A DNA stretch of 19,069 nt from Ectopseudomonas composti (GCA_946886245.1 CAMPIF010000021.1:1-19069); one strand, 5' to 3'. Shown: positions 5,721-14,671, counted from the stretch's first letter. The notes: generated by a model from the letters alone, not told the origin. Numbers and translations are program-made.

Positions 5721-5785
5721 CGCAACTGGCCGAGCAAGTAGTCCGAGCCGAGGAAGTTCTTGAGATTGGTCAGCGCCGGGTTGGT
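5721..5785 (-). pseudogene. 65-bp fragment of a second cdiA
   Basis: On the minus strand the block reads TNPALTNLKNFLGSDYLLGQ. The intact cdiA in this window contains TNPAFANLGNFLNSDYMLGL at about 9637-9697, so 13 of 20 residues match in the same order without gaps. It must derive from a different cdiA allele, because both DNA and protein differ. The fragment is internal to CdiA, from the stretch between the receptor-binding part and the second FHA repeat block. It is bounded by a type A half site on one side and by a type B variant on the other. Confidence 0.75.
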
Positions 5786-5790
5786 TATAT

Positions 5791-5832
5791 TTTTAAATAG
5801 CGGGAGATATTCGTGGTCTGCCTACGAATATC
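5791..5832. repeat. type B variant repeat, second copy
   Basis: GATATTCGT and ACGAATATC (within 5806-5832) are perfect nine-base arms around GGTCTGCCT. The flank TTTTTAAATAGCGGGA matches that of the copy near 5121. It lies downstream of the live immunity gene and may also help end the cdiBAI transcript. Confidence 0.7.
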
Positions 5833-5857
5833 TAGAAAACAACAAGAATCAATGACA

Positions 5858-5882
5858 CTGCCCCCAGTGATTTGGACGGGGC
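5858..5882 (-). terminator. weak hairpin after the cdi immunity gene
   Basis: On the minus strand TGCCCC and GGGGCA can pair across about a dozen bases just past the immunity stop. No clean T run follows, so termination here is only a suggestion. Confidence 0.3.
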
Positions 5883-5887
5883 AATAG

Positions 5888-6337
5888 TCAAGCAGCTAGC
5901 TCGCTAGCCTTAATAGCCCAAATTGCTTCTGCATAATCTTCAAGTTCATCTGAAAGCCATGATTCATGATCCCGAACGACATGAAATCGAGCTTGAACAC
6001 CAAACTCGCTGGCAGAAATAATCGCTTGAAGATCCCCCCAATCTTCCCTCCAACTCCGGAGCAAGCTCTCTACAAACAAAGTCGTATACGAAAGAAAATC
6101 CGAAGAAACATAATCATCTATATTAATAGAGTTAACAAAGCACTCATAACCTGTCTTATCTGGAAATTCGTCCTTACTTACATTCTTCAACCTTAACGAG
6201 AAGGCTGACAAGAAAAAGCACCCATCACACTCAAAAAAACCATGCCGAATAATTTTCAGAAGCTCCCCTGGTATGTTTTTCTCGTACAAATCCACTCGCG
6301 CCATCTCTTCAACCATTAAGCGATTCATTCTAGCCAT
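5888..6337 (-). CDS. cdiI: CdiI immunity protein for the live CdiA toxin
   Basis: The product has 149 residues, is acidic and soluble, and has no signal peptide. Notable segments are RHGFFECDGCFFLSAFSLRL, DEFPDKTGYECFVNSINIDD and ARFHVVRDHESWLSDELEDY. I do not recognise a named family. The ATG at 6337 is preferred: AGGTGA lies five bases upstream and the ATG starts one base after the cdiA stop, whereas the GTG at 6346 would overlap cdiA and has poorer spacing. The position directly after cdiA and the shared AT-rich composition with the toxin tip identify it as the cognate immunity protein, which would bind the toxin in the cytosol of producing and sibling cells. The naming is by position. Confidence 0.8.
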   Translation of the reverse strand: MARMNRLMVEEMARVDLYEKNIPGELLKIIRHGFFECDGCFFLSAFSLRLKNVSKDEFPDKTGYECFVNSINIDDYVSSDFLSYTTLFVESLLRSWREDWGDLQAIISASEFGVQARFHVVRDHESWLSDELEDYAEAIWAIKASELAA

Positions 6338-6338
6338 A

Positions 6339-9300
6339 TCACTCACCTAAATATTTACTCATCCCCTTATTGACAGACTGCTGAAACCTCGCATCCTTCA
6401 ATAGCTTATTTATAGACTTCGGAGCATTAATAAACGTATTTGTTTCGGGATCATACAAATATTTGTTCCCATTATTATCCTGATAGTGAATCTGCCCTGG
6501 CCGTTGCCCTGGATTAGGGTTCTCTACATCAAGACGCTCTTTCCCCACACCTTTCCATATTGTTGTGCTAGCAGTTTTTACTCCATTCTCACCCAACATT
6601 CCCTGTTTAGAACTTGGAGCCCTCCCGCCCCCCATCGTCGCACCTAACAAGGTGGCGCCTAACTGAGCAAGGAACCTCGCGCTGTCCTCCCCTGTTTTCA
6701 GCGCGGCCAACTCAGTCGCGATGGTGTTCTGTGCGTCTTGGTTACTGCTTCTGATGACATAACCAATTACAGCAGCGCCCCCAAGATCACCATTCGCACC
6801 CGCTTGCTTTGCCAACTCAAGCAGCTTCGGATCATCCGCCGCCAATTGTGCCGAGATTGCTTCACATAGCTTAGGGTTACTTTGGCAGGTAGAAGCCAGC
6901 TGTTTGTTTCTACTCTCATCTAAATCTGCATACTTTTCCCTGATGTCATTTTTGCACGCGGAGCTGGAGCAATTGGCCTCCTCGGCCATTTGGTTCTCTA
7001 CCTCTTGATGCAACAGCCAGTTGTACTGCGTAGCATTGCCCGCCACCCAGGCACCGGTCTGCAGGCTCTCAGCATCTGCATTGCTCTGCGCCGCAGCAGC
7101 CAGAACCCCGATCACCTGCGAGTTCATCACCAGCAGGCTCTTCTTCTGCTCGGGATCCATCTCACCGTACTGCTTGGACAGGCTGTCGACCAGCAGCTCA
7201 TTCACCCCGGCAGCCAATGCCCCGGTCTTGAAGTCACCACCTGCCGCCTCTGCCGCCAAGCCTCCCATCACGGCATGCATAGCGATCTTGGCCGGGCTAC
7301 CGTCTTTCAAATCCCATTTAGATTTTGACGTTTGATCCCCAACCCAGTTGAAACCCGCCGCCGCAAAGGTATTGGCCAGACTGCTGCGCAAGGCGTCGCT
7401 GAACGAGCTATCACCTCCCAGAGCGCGATCAAGGACGGTGGAAGTACCGTTTTGCAGTAACTGGTTACCGGCAAAGCGACCGATACCTTCCAATTGGGAC
7501 AACCCACCGTCAGCAACGACTTTGCCACTGTTCTGCAGCGCACCAGACGTGCCCGTCTCGGTTCCCATCCAGTTGTCGTAGACACCTGCAGTAAGACCTG
7601 CAGTTACACCAGAAACGAGATAGCCGCGCAGGGCATCGCTGGAGGTCACATCTTTGAGTACCGCGCCCAGGTTGCCACGGTTGTTAATGGTGCTAATTGC
7701 TGCTCCACTAGCGGCCGAGCTGACAACGGCCGTCGTTGCGGCTTGGGCGGCTGTACCCACGGCTGCTGCGGTTGCTGTACTGGCACCTGCCGCACCGGCG
7801 GCGCCTGCTGCGGATGAACCGACACTGGCAGCCAGTCCACTCGCCGCCCCCGCCGTGAAGTAGGCGACTACGATGGCAATGATCATCGCCGCAGCCCCAC
7901 CCAACCCCGAATGGCTGTACTTGAAGGAGTCATGCACCTCCTTCACGCGGCGCCAATCGACATCTCCGCGCTGCTCCATCTCCTTGAGCCAGGCCAGATC
8001 AGGATCGGCCTTGACCATGGCGTCGATGGTCTGGCTGACGCTCTGCTGATTGACCTCCTTGACGTCGATCTTCAGGCCGTCCACGGCCTGTATCACCAAA
8101 TCACCCTTGGCGATCAGTTGGCTCTGGTAGAGGGTTTCATCCGTCGTGCCCTTGCCCTTGGCTGAGGTCCACGCCAGGCTGTTGCTGCTCTTCTCGTGGC
8201 TCTCCTGATCCAGATCCTTGACCGCTTCGAAGGTAATCGCGCCGCCACTGTCCAGGGTCAGGTTGTTACCGCTTTCCAGGCGAGCCTTCTGATAAAGCTG
8301 GTCGCCCTCACTGATCAGGCTGAGGTTGCCGCCGGTGGTAATGGAACTACCGATGTTGCGTACGGTGGTGACTTCGTCTCGCTGGGTTTCCTTGCTGCCC
8401 CAGCCACCTTTTTTCTTCTTGTCGTACAGCGAGTAGTCGCTGTTCTGCGCCGCCAGCAGGGCAAGTTGCTGCCCGGCATACAGATAGGCTTCGTTACCCG
8501 CCTTGAGCTGACTGGCGACAAGCAGCAGATTGCCATCGGTGCGCATGTCGAGATTGCCACCGGCCTCAATGACCGACGCAACCTGCTTGACATGCTGCTC
8601 CTGGGCGATGACGGTCTTGCCACCGCTCTTGCGGTAGTAATCGGAGCTGCTCTCGTTCGCCGCCGAGGCAATAGTCATATCGCCGCCAGCGCCCAGGCCG
8701 ATATCGCCACCCGCCTTGACGGTGCTGCCGACCACCAGCAGATCACGACCGGCAACAGCCGTCAGGTCACCGCCCACCTGCACGTCGCTGCCGTACTGGG
8801 TGATGCTGTTCTGGTAGGAGTGGCCTTTGCGGTCCCACTTGTTCTGCCGGTTCTCGGCCTCGGCCGAGCCGAGGATGAGGTCGTTGCCCGCCTGCAAGCT
8901 GGCATCGCCGCCCGCACTGATGGCGCCGCCGATGTTGCGGATGTCGTTGCCGGCACTGACCAGCAGCTCATTACCGGCTTCGATACGCGCCGCGCTGTCG
9001 ACGAAGCTCTGCTGGCGGTCGGTGTGGCGCGTGGTGCTGTGGTGGGTGCTGATGGTGCGCTCGTTGACCACATCGCCGGTAACCGCGACCAGGCTCACCT
9101 CCTGGCCTTTGAGGATACCGCCCTGGGTGTTGCGGATGCTGTTACCGGCCAGCAGCGACAGGCGTTCACCCGCGTGCATAAGCCCGCCATTGGCGATGCT
9201 CTGCTGAGCGGTCACGGTCAGATTCTGGGTCGCACGCAAGGTACCGCTGTTGATCAGGTTGCCGCCAGAGATCAGCGCCACGTCGCGTCCCTGGATCAGC

Positions 9301-12300
9301 GCGCCGCCAGGTGCCAGGCGCCCTTCGGCCTGCGCCAGGTAGAGCACCGGCACCAGAACCTTCTGCCCCTGCACTTCGCGCTCTTCCATCCACACGATGT
9401 CGTGGGTCAGGGCCGCCACCTGTTCGGCGCTCAGGGCAATGCCCAGGCTGAGGTTCAAGGCCTCCTTGCTGGCGAGGGCGTTGTCCATCAGGTACTTGAA
9501 CTGCGCCTCGTCGCTGGTCAGCCCGGCCAGGTAGCGCTGGCCGGTACGCGCCCGCACCGCTTCACGCACCAGGCGCTGCTCGTAGAAGCCATCGCCCAGG
9601 CGGCGCTGCATCTCGTCCGGGTCGAAGCCCAGCAAGCCGAGCATGTAGTCGGAGTTGAGGAAGTTACCCAGGTTGGCGAAGGCCGGGTTGGTTTCGATCA
9701 GGTAGCGATGGCCCGGATTGGTGTTCAGGCTGAACAGCCCGTTCTGCCCGCTAGGCAGGGAGAAGCCCGGCAGTGACAGCGGGTCGACGGCCTTCTGCTG
9801 CAGGTCGGGCGGCAGTTGCGGATTGAGGGTGACGAAAGTGGCGATATCGCTGCCCGGCGCATCGGTATCCACCCGCGTGCCGCCATTCACGAAGCTGAAT
9901 GACGGGCGGATACTGGCATTGCCGATTTGTGTGGCATCGATGGTGACTTCACCACCGGCCTGCACAATGGCCGCATAGCTCTGCTCGGCGTCTGGCGTGT
10001 AGGTGGTGCCGAAATGCTCGAAGCTGCCCTTGAGGGTGTTTGTAAGGATGTTGTTGAGGTCGGCCTCGATAGTGGCACTGCCCGTGGGCCAGTTGCGTGC
10101 GTTGAACCACCTCACGTTGTCGTGAATCCAGCCCTGGGATTTCTCGCGCTCGCTGGTGGCACGGTCTTCGGAAACATACTCGCCGGTCTCGGCGCCCACG
10201 CTGGTGAAGGTGTCGCCCGTGATATGCACCGCCCCGTTGGCCGCGAGCATGCTGTAGCGGTTGTTGATGGCCTCGCCGCTGAGGGTGAGATCACCGCCAG
10301 CCAGCAGCGAAGCGGTACGCACATCACTGGTGGCTTCGGTACGGTCGATCTGACGCAGACGGTAGCGCACGTTTTCCTTGTCGCCACTGCAGTCGGTGCA
10401 ATCCGGGTTGTAGAACAGCGCCGCGATCTTGCGGCTGACGATCAGGTTCTCGACTTCATGGGCATTGGTGATTTGCTTCGCGCTAATCGTGATGTTGCCT
10501 TCGCTTTCCACCACGCCGGACAGGTTGGCGAACAGCTCGGGGACATCGCCCTCCTCGTTGGCGACGGACTGCAGGTCACCTACGCTGTATAGGTCACCGC
10601 GCTGGTTGGTGAAGCGGTCCGCCACCAGCAGCATGGAGGCGCCGCTGAACAGGAAGCCGTCTTCGTTGCGAATATCCGCCGCCTGCAGAGACATTTGACC
10701 TGCTGCACCGATGGTGCCGCTGTTGCGCAGATTCTGCGCGGCGAGCTGCAGCCAGGTACCCGCAGTCATCTGACCACGGCTGACCAGATCACCCAGCACG
10801 CTCAGCTTCGACGAGCCACCAGCGAGCCACTTGGCATTGGCGCCCAACTCGGCTGCAGCGGCGCTGACATTCAGGTCGCCCTGAGCGATGAGAGAGCCAT
10901 CGCCTGCGTAAGCGTCTTCCAGCTCCAGACTGAGGCTACCATCGGTTTCGATGCGCCCATCATTGCGCCAGGCGCTGCCCTTGGCCTCGATGCTGTCGCG
11001 GGCCAGCAACGCGGCACCTGCCGTTTGCGTGAGCTCTGCAATATCGAGCGAGATGCGCCCGGCCTGCAGTTCGGTGGTGTTGGTCCAGCTGTCGGCTTGC
11101 AGATCAAGCTGTGCATTGGTCTGGATGCGGCCACCGGCCTGGCCCAGTTGCTCCAGGCTCATGTCCAGTTTTTGCGCGCCGACATGGCGAATCAGGCCGT
11201 CCCTGTTGATCAGGCTGCCGGACTCGACCGCCAGGCTGGCACTGCCGATTTCGATCTGGCCAGCCTGGTTGTTCAACTGCTCATCGACCGCGAGACGACT
11301 CTCGCCAGCACTCCCAAGAGCGCGAAGCTGGCCGCTACGGTTATCCAGTGCGCCCGCCTGCAGGCTCACCGAGCCGCCAGCCTCGATAAGGCCTGCGGTG
11401 TTGTTGAGGCGCTCGTTGACCCCGACCTGAATGTTGCCGCCCGCTGCCAGGGTGCCGGCTGCGTTGTCGACAGACTCGGCCTCGATGGTCAGCGCCTGAC
11501 CACTCAAAGCGCTGCCCTGGCGGTTGTCCAGAACCTGGGTGGCAAGCGTCAGGTTGCTCTGGGCGAGGATCTCGCCTTCGCGGTTGTCGAGCTGCTCAGC
11601 CTGGAGCGTGGCGCTGCCAGCAGTGGCGATCTTGCCGCCCGCGTTGTCCAACGTTTGCAGATCGGTCGCCATGCTGCCATGGCTGGTCATCTGCCCGGCA
11701 TTGCGTACCTTGCCGCCATCGAGTTGCAGATGGCCTGCACTGCTGACACTGCCATTGGCGCGCACGCCCGCCTCGATGATCCCGGCGTTGTTCAGTTGCT
11801 CAGCCTGCACGGTCAAGCGCTGGCCGGCAGCCAGGCTTTCCCGCACTTCGACCTGCTGCGCGTCGAGCGTGGCGTTGCGGCCCGCGTAGGTGTCAGCGTT
11901 GAGGTCCACGGTGTTGGCCTTGAGCGCGACATCACCACTGGCCGCCACACGGTTAAGGCTCAACCTGCCATTGGCATCGATCTGGATATCCCCGGCACTG
12001 GCGGCCATGTCGCCGGCCAGTTTCACGCCCACGCCCTGCTCGGTGCCCACCAGGCGAATGGCGCCGGCGTACATACCGCCGAGGGCCGAGCTGTCGATGG
12101 CCAGCATGGGCTTGTTGGAACCGTCGTCGGCCTTGGCGGTGGCGGCCAGGGTGGTGGCATCCACTTCGTTGCGGCCGGTGACGATGTTGAGCTTCTTCGC
12201 GTGCAGCTCGGCGTTGATCTGCGCGCTGCGGGTGATCAGGTCGAACTGGTCGACGTTGCCGGCATTGAGGCCCTGGCCTTCGATGGCGATCTGCCCGCCG

Positions 12301-12827
12301 TCGACGTCGAAGCGCTGCAGGCGGCCGTTCTCGATAACCGGGGTGCCGGTGCTGAGGGTGACGCGCGGGGTGTTGATGAAGCCGCAGCCATCGCAGGTGA
12401 TGCCATGCGGGTTGGCGACGATAACCGCCGCCGAGCGCCCGGCCACTTCCGTATAGCCCTTGAGCTGGCTGGCGTTCCCCCCGGTGACTTCGTTGAGAAT
12501 CAGCCCGGCGGCGCCGTTCTTCAGGTTGGGGTTGCCGACCACGTAGCCGCCCAGTTGGGTCTGCACCAGGTTCTGCGCACTGTTGTTGAGGATCAGCCCC
12601 TGCTGGCCGACGTTGTAGTCGGTGAACTTGTTGTGCGACAGGCCACTGCCATTGGGCGTGGCGATGTTGACCATCGGCACGCCGTTCTGCGCCTGGGTCA
12701 CGGCGGTGTTGCCGCCTGCGGCCTGGTCAACCGTCAGTTGCGCCGCGGTGGCGACGATGGGGTTGAGAAACAGCACGCCGGCAACGATCAGGGCGATGTT
12801 CTGGAACAGGGGACTGCGTACGTCCAT
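6339..12827 (-). CDS. cdiA: CdiA: contact-dependent inhibition exoprotein with C-terminal toxin
   Basis: CdiA is the secreted TpsA partner and carries a toxin into neighbouring cells. From the ATG at 12827 (GGAG seven bases upstream) it has 2162 residues. A signal peptide (to about residue 29) is followed by the two-partner secretion domain, with NPHGITCDGCGFINTPR near 139 and the CDGC pair. FHA-1 haemagglutinin repeats span roughly 250-780. The receptor-binding stretch, with NPDCTDCSGD near 815, extends to GDGFYEQRLVREAV near 1085. FHA-2 repeats span about 1160-1490. A DUF637-like pretoxin region with a long Ala/Gly-rich hydrophobic segment lies near 1640-1700. A degenerate VENN-like motif (QEVENQM) near 1940 replaces a clear VENN. 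The last 90 or so residues (ENPNPGQRPGQIHYQD, YDPETNTF, APKSINKLLKDARF, GMSKYLGE) form the toxin. The tip resembles what I remember as polymorphic toxin type 24, uncertainly. The protein is short for the family, which often exceeds 3000 residues. Confidence 0.92.
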   Translation of the reverse strand: MDVRSPLFQNIALIVAGVLFLNPIVATAAQLTVDQAAGGNTAVTQAQNGVPMVNIATPNGSGLSHNKFTDYNVGQQGLILNNSAQNLVQTQLGGYVVGNPNLKNGAAGLILNEVTGGNASQLKGYTEVAGRSAAVIVANPHGITCDGCGFINTPRVTLSTGTPVIENGRLQRFDVDGGQIAIEGQGLNAGNVDQFDLITRSAQINAELHAKKLNIVTGRNEVDATTLAATAKADDGSNKPMLAIDSSALGGMYAGAIRLVGTEQGVGVKLAGDMAASAGDIQIDANGRLSLNRVAASGDVALKANTVDLNADTYAGRNATLDAQQVEVRESLAAGQRLTVQAEQLNNAGIIEAGVRANGSVSSAGHLQLDGGKVRNAGQMTSHGSMATDLQTLDNAGGKIATAGSATLQAEQLDNREGEILAQSNLTLATQVLDNRQGSALSGQALTIEAESVDNAAGTLAAGGNIQVGVNERLNNTAGLIEAGGSVSLQAGALDNRSGQLRALGSAGESRLAVDEQLNNQAGQIEIGSASLAVESGSLINRDGLIRHVGAQKLDMSLEQLGQAGGRIQTNAQLDLQADSWTNTTELQAGRISLDIAELTQTAGAALLARDSIEAKGSAWRNDGRIETDGSLSLELEDAYAGDGSLIAQGDLNVSAAAAELGANAKWLAGGSSKLSVLGDLVSRGQMTAGTWLQLAAQNLRNSGTIGAAGQMSLQAADIRNEDGFLFSGASMLLVADRFTNQRGDLYSVGDLQSVANEEGDVPELFANLSGVVESEGNITISAKQITNAHEVENLIVSRKIAALFYNPDCTDCSGDKENVRYRLRQIDRTEATSDVRTASLLAGGDLTLSGEAINNRYSMLAANGAVHITGDTFTSVGAETGEYVSEDRATSEREKSQGWIHDNVRWFNARNWPTGSATIEADLNNILTNTLKGSFEHFGTTYTPDAEQSYAAIVQAGGEVTIDATQIGNASIRPSFSFVNGGTRVDTDAPGSDIATFVTLNPQLPPDLQQKAVDPLSLPGFSLPSGQNGLFSLNTNPGHRYLIETNPAFANLGNFLNSDYMLGLLGFDPDEMQRRLGDGFYEQRLVREAVRARTGQRYLAGLTSDEAQFKYLMDNALASKEALNLSLGIALSAEQVAALTHDIVWMEEREVQGQKVLVPVLYLAQAEGRLAPGGALIQGRDVALISGGNLINSGTLRATQNLTVTAQQSIANGGLMHAGERLSLLAGNSIRNTQGGILKGQEVSLVAVTGDVVNERTISTHHSTTRHTDRQQSFVDSAARIEAGNELLVSAGNDIRNIGGAISAGGDASLQAGNDLILGSAEAENRQNKWDRKGHSYQNSITQYGSDVQVGGDLTAVAGRDLLVVGSTVKAGGDIGLGAGGDMTIASAANESSSDYYRKSGGKTVIAQEQHVKQVASVIEAGGNLDMRTDGNLLLVASQLKAGNEAYLYAGQQLALLAAQNSDYSLYDKKKKGGWGSKETQRDEVTTVRNIGSSITTGGNLSLISEGDQLYQKARLESGNNLTLDSGGAITFEAVKDLDQESHEKSSNSLAWTSAKGKGTTDETLYQSQLIAKGDLVIQAVDGLKIDVKEVNQQSVSQTIDAMVKADPDLAWLKEMEQRGDVDWRRVKEVHDSFKYSHSGLGGAAAMIIAIVVAYFTAGAASGLAASVGSSAAGAAGAAGASTATAAAVGTAAQAATTAVVSSAASGAAISTINNRGNLGAVLKDVTSSDALRGYLVSGVTAGLTAGVYDNWMGTETGTSGALQNSGKVVADGGLSQLEGIGRFAGNQLLQNGTSTVLDRALGGDSSFSDALRSSLANTFAAAGFNWVGDQTSKSKWDLKDGSPAKIAMHAVMGGLAAEAAGGDFKTGALAAGVNELLVDSLSKQYGEMDPEQKKSLLVMNSQVIGVLAAAAQSNADAESLQTGAWVAGNATQYNWLLHQEVENQMAEEANCSSSACKNDIREKYADLDESRNKQLASTCQSNPKLCEAISAQLAADDPKLLELAKQAGANGDLGGAAVIGYVIRSSNQDAQNTIATELAALKTGEDSARFLAQLGATLLGATMGGGRAPSSKQGMLGENGVKTASTTIWKGVGKERLDVENPNPGQRPGQIHYQDNNGNKYLYDPETNTFINAPKSINKLLKDARFQQSVNKGMSKYLGE

Positions 12828-12860
12828 GTCGGTACTCCAACCAGCCATCCGGCCGGGCAA

Positions 12861-14621
12861 TCAGAAGAACAGGTCGAATCGGAAATAGACCGGGCGCTCG
12901 TCGCGCTCGATGGCATCGGGGCGCTCCAGGGCATGGGCGAAGCTCACCGAGGCCGCCAGGTGCTGGCCGCGCAGGGCAAATTCGAGGGCATTGCCCGTCA
13001 TGCGCCCGCGCTGCTCGGGGTTGTGCCGGCCGCCGTGAATCACGCCGACGTCATAGGCGAAGGCCAGGCTGTATTCGTGCACGAAGGGGCGTAGCGCCTC
13101 CCAGGTGACCGGCCGACGCCAGCGCAGCTGATTGCGCCAGTAGCCGCCGGTGTCGCCGGCCAATGACTGGTCCTTGAAACCGCGCACCGAGCTGAGGCCA
13201 CCGATGCTGATGCGCTGCGGGCTGAACAGCACGTCTTCGCTCTTCTGGCCGTAGGCCAAGCTGTCGAAGCTGAAGGACTCGCCCCACAGTGCGAACGGCT
13301 GCAGGTAGCTCAGGGCCAGGCTGTACTTGTTGTAGCGCGCCACCGGCTGACTGCCTTGCGGGTCGCCGGCGCGCTGGGCGTCGAAGGCACCGATACCGCG
13401 CTGCCAGCCGAAATCGGCGTTGACGAAGGCGCTGCCGATACGTCGACCATGGTTGAAGCCCAGCTGCGCTTCGGACAGGCGCGTGCTGGAAGTGTCGATG
13501 CGGTTGGCGAGAATGAAGTTGTTGCTGCGCAGGTGGCTGACACCGAGGTTGAAGGCGGTCTTGCTGACGCTGTCGCGGTGCAGCACACGCTCGCCGCGCA
13601 GGGCGTGGGTCTTGCTGTCGCCGTCCTGATCGAAGAGAAAACCACCGCCATCGCTCTGCGTGCGGTAGTAGCTCTGGCTGTAGCTGTAGCTGAAGTTCCA
13701 CCAACCGTAAGGCACCTGGTAGATCAGGCTCTGGCTGTGGGAGTGGCGGTAGCTGTCGCTCACCGCATCGCGGTTGGCGCGCAGGCTGAGCTGGTCGGCC
13801 AAACCAAGCGGGCTGTCCCAGTCGAAGCTCAGGCCCCACTGCTGCTCGCCGGTACTTTTCTGCCCGTCGTTGTGACGGTTGAGCCCGGCGCGCCAGGGCT
13901 TGTCGCGCTGGCCCTGCAGCTTGACGCGACTGCCGCCGACGGCCTCACCGGGCACCAGCTCAAGCTGGGCCTGACGCGACGGCAGACGGTTGAGCTGATC
14001 GACCAGTTGCTCCAGCTCGCGCAGGTCCAGCACTTCACCTGGCTGACCGGGGAAGCCCATGGCCAGTTCGCGGTCAGTAGCCAGTTCGGAGCTGTCCAGC
14101 CCTTCCAGGCGGCCTTCGACCACGATGACGCGCAGCTCGCCCGAGGACAGATCCTGCTGCGGCAGGTAGGCGCGCGAGGTGACGTAGCCACGGTCGATGT
14201 AGAACTGGGTGATGGCCTTGAGCAGCTCGTTGAGCTGGCCAACGCCCAGACACTCGCCAGCGAAGCGCTGCAGAACAGCCTGCTGGTCGTCCTCAGCGAG
14301 AAGAGTGGCGCCTTCCAGGCGAATCTGCTCGATCGCGAAGCAGCGCTCGTCTTCGACGGGGGCGACTTGCAGTTTGGGGGCTTCACCGGGCAGTTGCTGC
14401 AGCTCCTCGAGACGCCGCTGCTGCTCCTGCAGCAGGCGCTCCTGGCGCTCGCGGATCAGCTCACGGTCGCCCGGCGTCTGCGCCAGCGCGATAGCGGGAA
14501 GAGAGAAGAACAGCCATAGGGCCCCAAAAAGGCCGGGAGCCACTTTTAACGTCGCGCAGCGACGGCCCGTAGGGTGGCCGCCAGGGATGGCAGGCCATAA
14601 AGGGCTGATACGGAAAGACAT
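12861..14621 (-). CDS. cdiB: CdiB: outer-membrane two-partner secretion transporter
   Basis: CdiB is a TpsB/Omp85-type beta-barrel that exports CdiA. Of 586 residues, the signal sequence runs to about residue 47. A glutamine/arginine-rich helix (RERQERLLQEQQRRLEEL) forms the plug region. POTRA-like sequence (CFAIEQIRLEGATLL, then FYIDRGYVTSRAYLPQQDLS) occupies about 93-175. The barrel follows, with the VRGF lid-loop motif near 480 and a terminal phenylalanine (FRFDLFF) for outer-membrane insertion. AAGGA lies about eight bases before the ATG at 14621. The n-region of the signal peptide is long and overlaps a GC-rich palindrome. CdiA starts 33 bp downstream, so both are read from one transcript. 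Confidence 0.92.
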   Translation of the reverse strand: MSFRISPLWPAIPGGHPTGRRCATLKVAPGLFGALWLFFSLPAIALAQTPGDRELIRERQERLLQEQQRRLEELQQLPGEAPKLQVAPVEDERCFAIEQIRLEGATLLAEDDQQAVLQRFAGECLGVGQLNELLKAITQFYIDRGYVTSRAYLPQQDLSSGELRVIVVEGRLEGLDSSELATDRELAMGFPGQPGEVLDLRELEQLVDQLNRLPSRQAQLELVPGEAVGGSRVKLQGQRDKPWRAGLNRHNDGQKSTGEQQWGLSFDWDSPLGLADQLSLRANRDAVSDSYRHSHSQSLIYQVPYGWWNFSYSYSQSYYRTQSDGGGFLFDQDGDSKTHALRGERVLHRDSVSKTAFNLGVSHLRSNNFILANRIDTSSTRLSEAQLGFNHGRRIGSAFVNADFGWQRGIGAFDAQRAGDPQGSQPVARYNKYSLALSYLQPFALWGESFSFDSLAYGQKSEDVLFSPQRISIGGLSSVRGFKDQSLAGDTGGYWRNQLRWRRPVTWEALRPFVHEYSLAFAYDVGVIHGGRHNPEQRGRMTGNALEFALRGQHLAASVSFAHALERPDAIERDERPVYFRFDLFF

Positions 14622-14671
14622 GCCTTCAGTCCTTTGAACAGCAGAAAAACGGCGCCTGAAAATCGGCGGCG

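Noticed and set aside
3620..5832. CRISPR array
   Set aside because: The repeats are inverted hairpins of differing length with irregular spacing, and genes lie between them. There are no uniform spacers or cas genes.
8196..9776. A 526-codon plus-strand frame opposite cdiA
   Set aside because: It is an antisense shadow of the FHA-2 region and its translation mirrors repeat codons. The minus-strand product is unmistakably CdiA.
10695..13094. A 799-codon open frame on the plus strand opposite cdiA
   Set aside because: It is antisense to the cdiA repeat region, whose GC-rich third positions leave the opposite frames open. No familiar domain or ribosome site is present.
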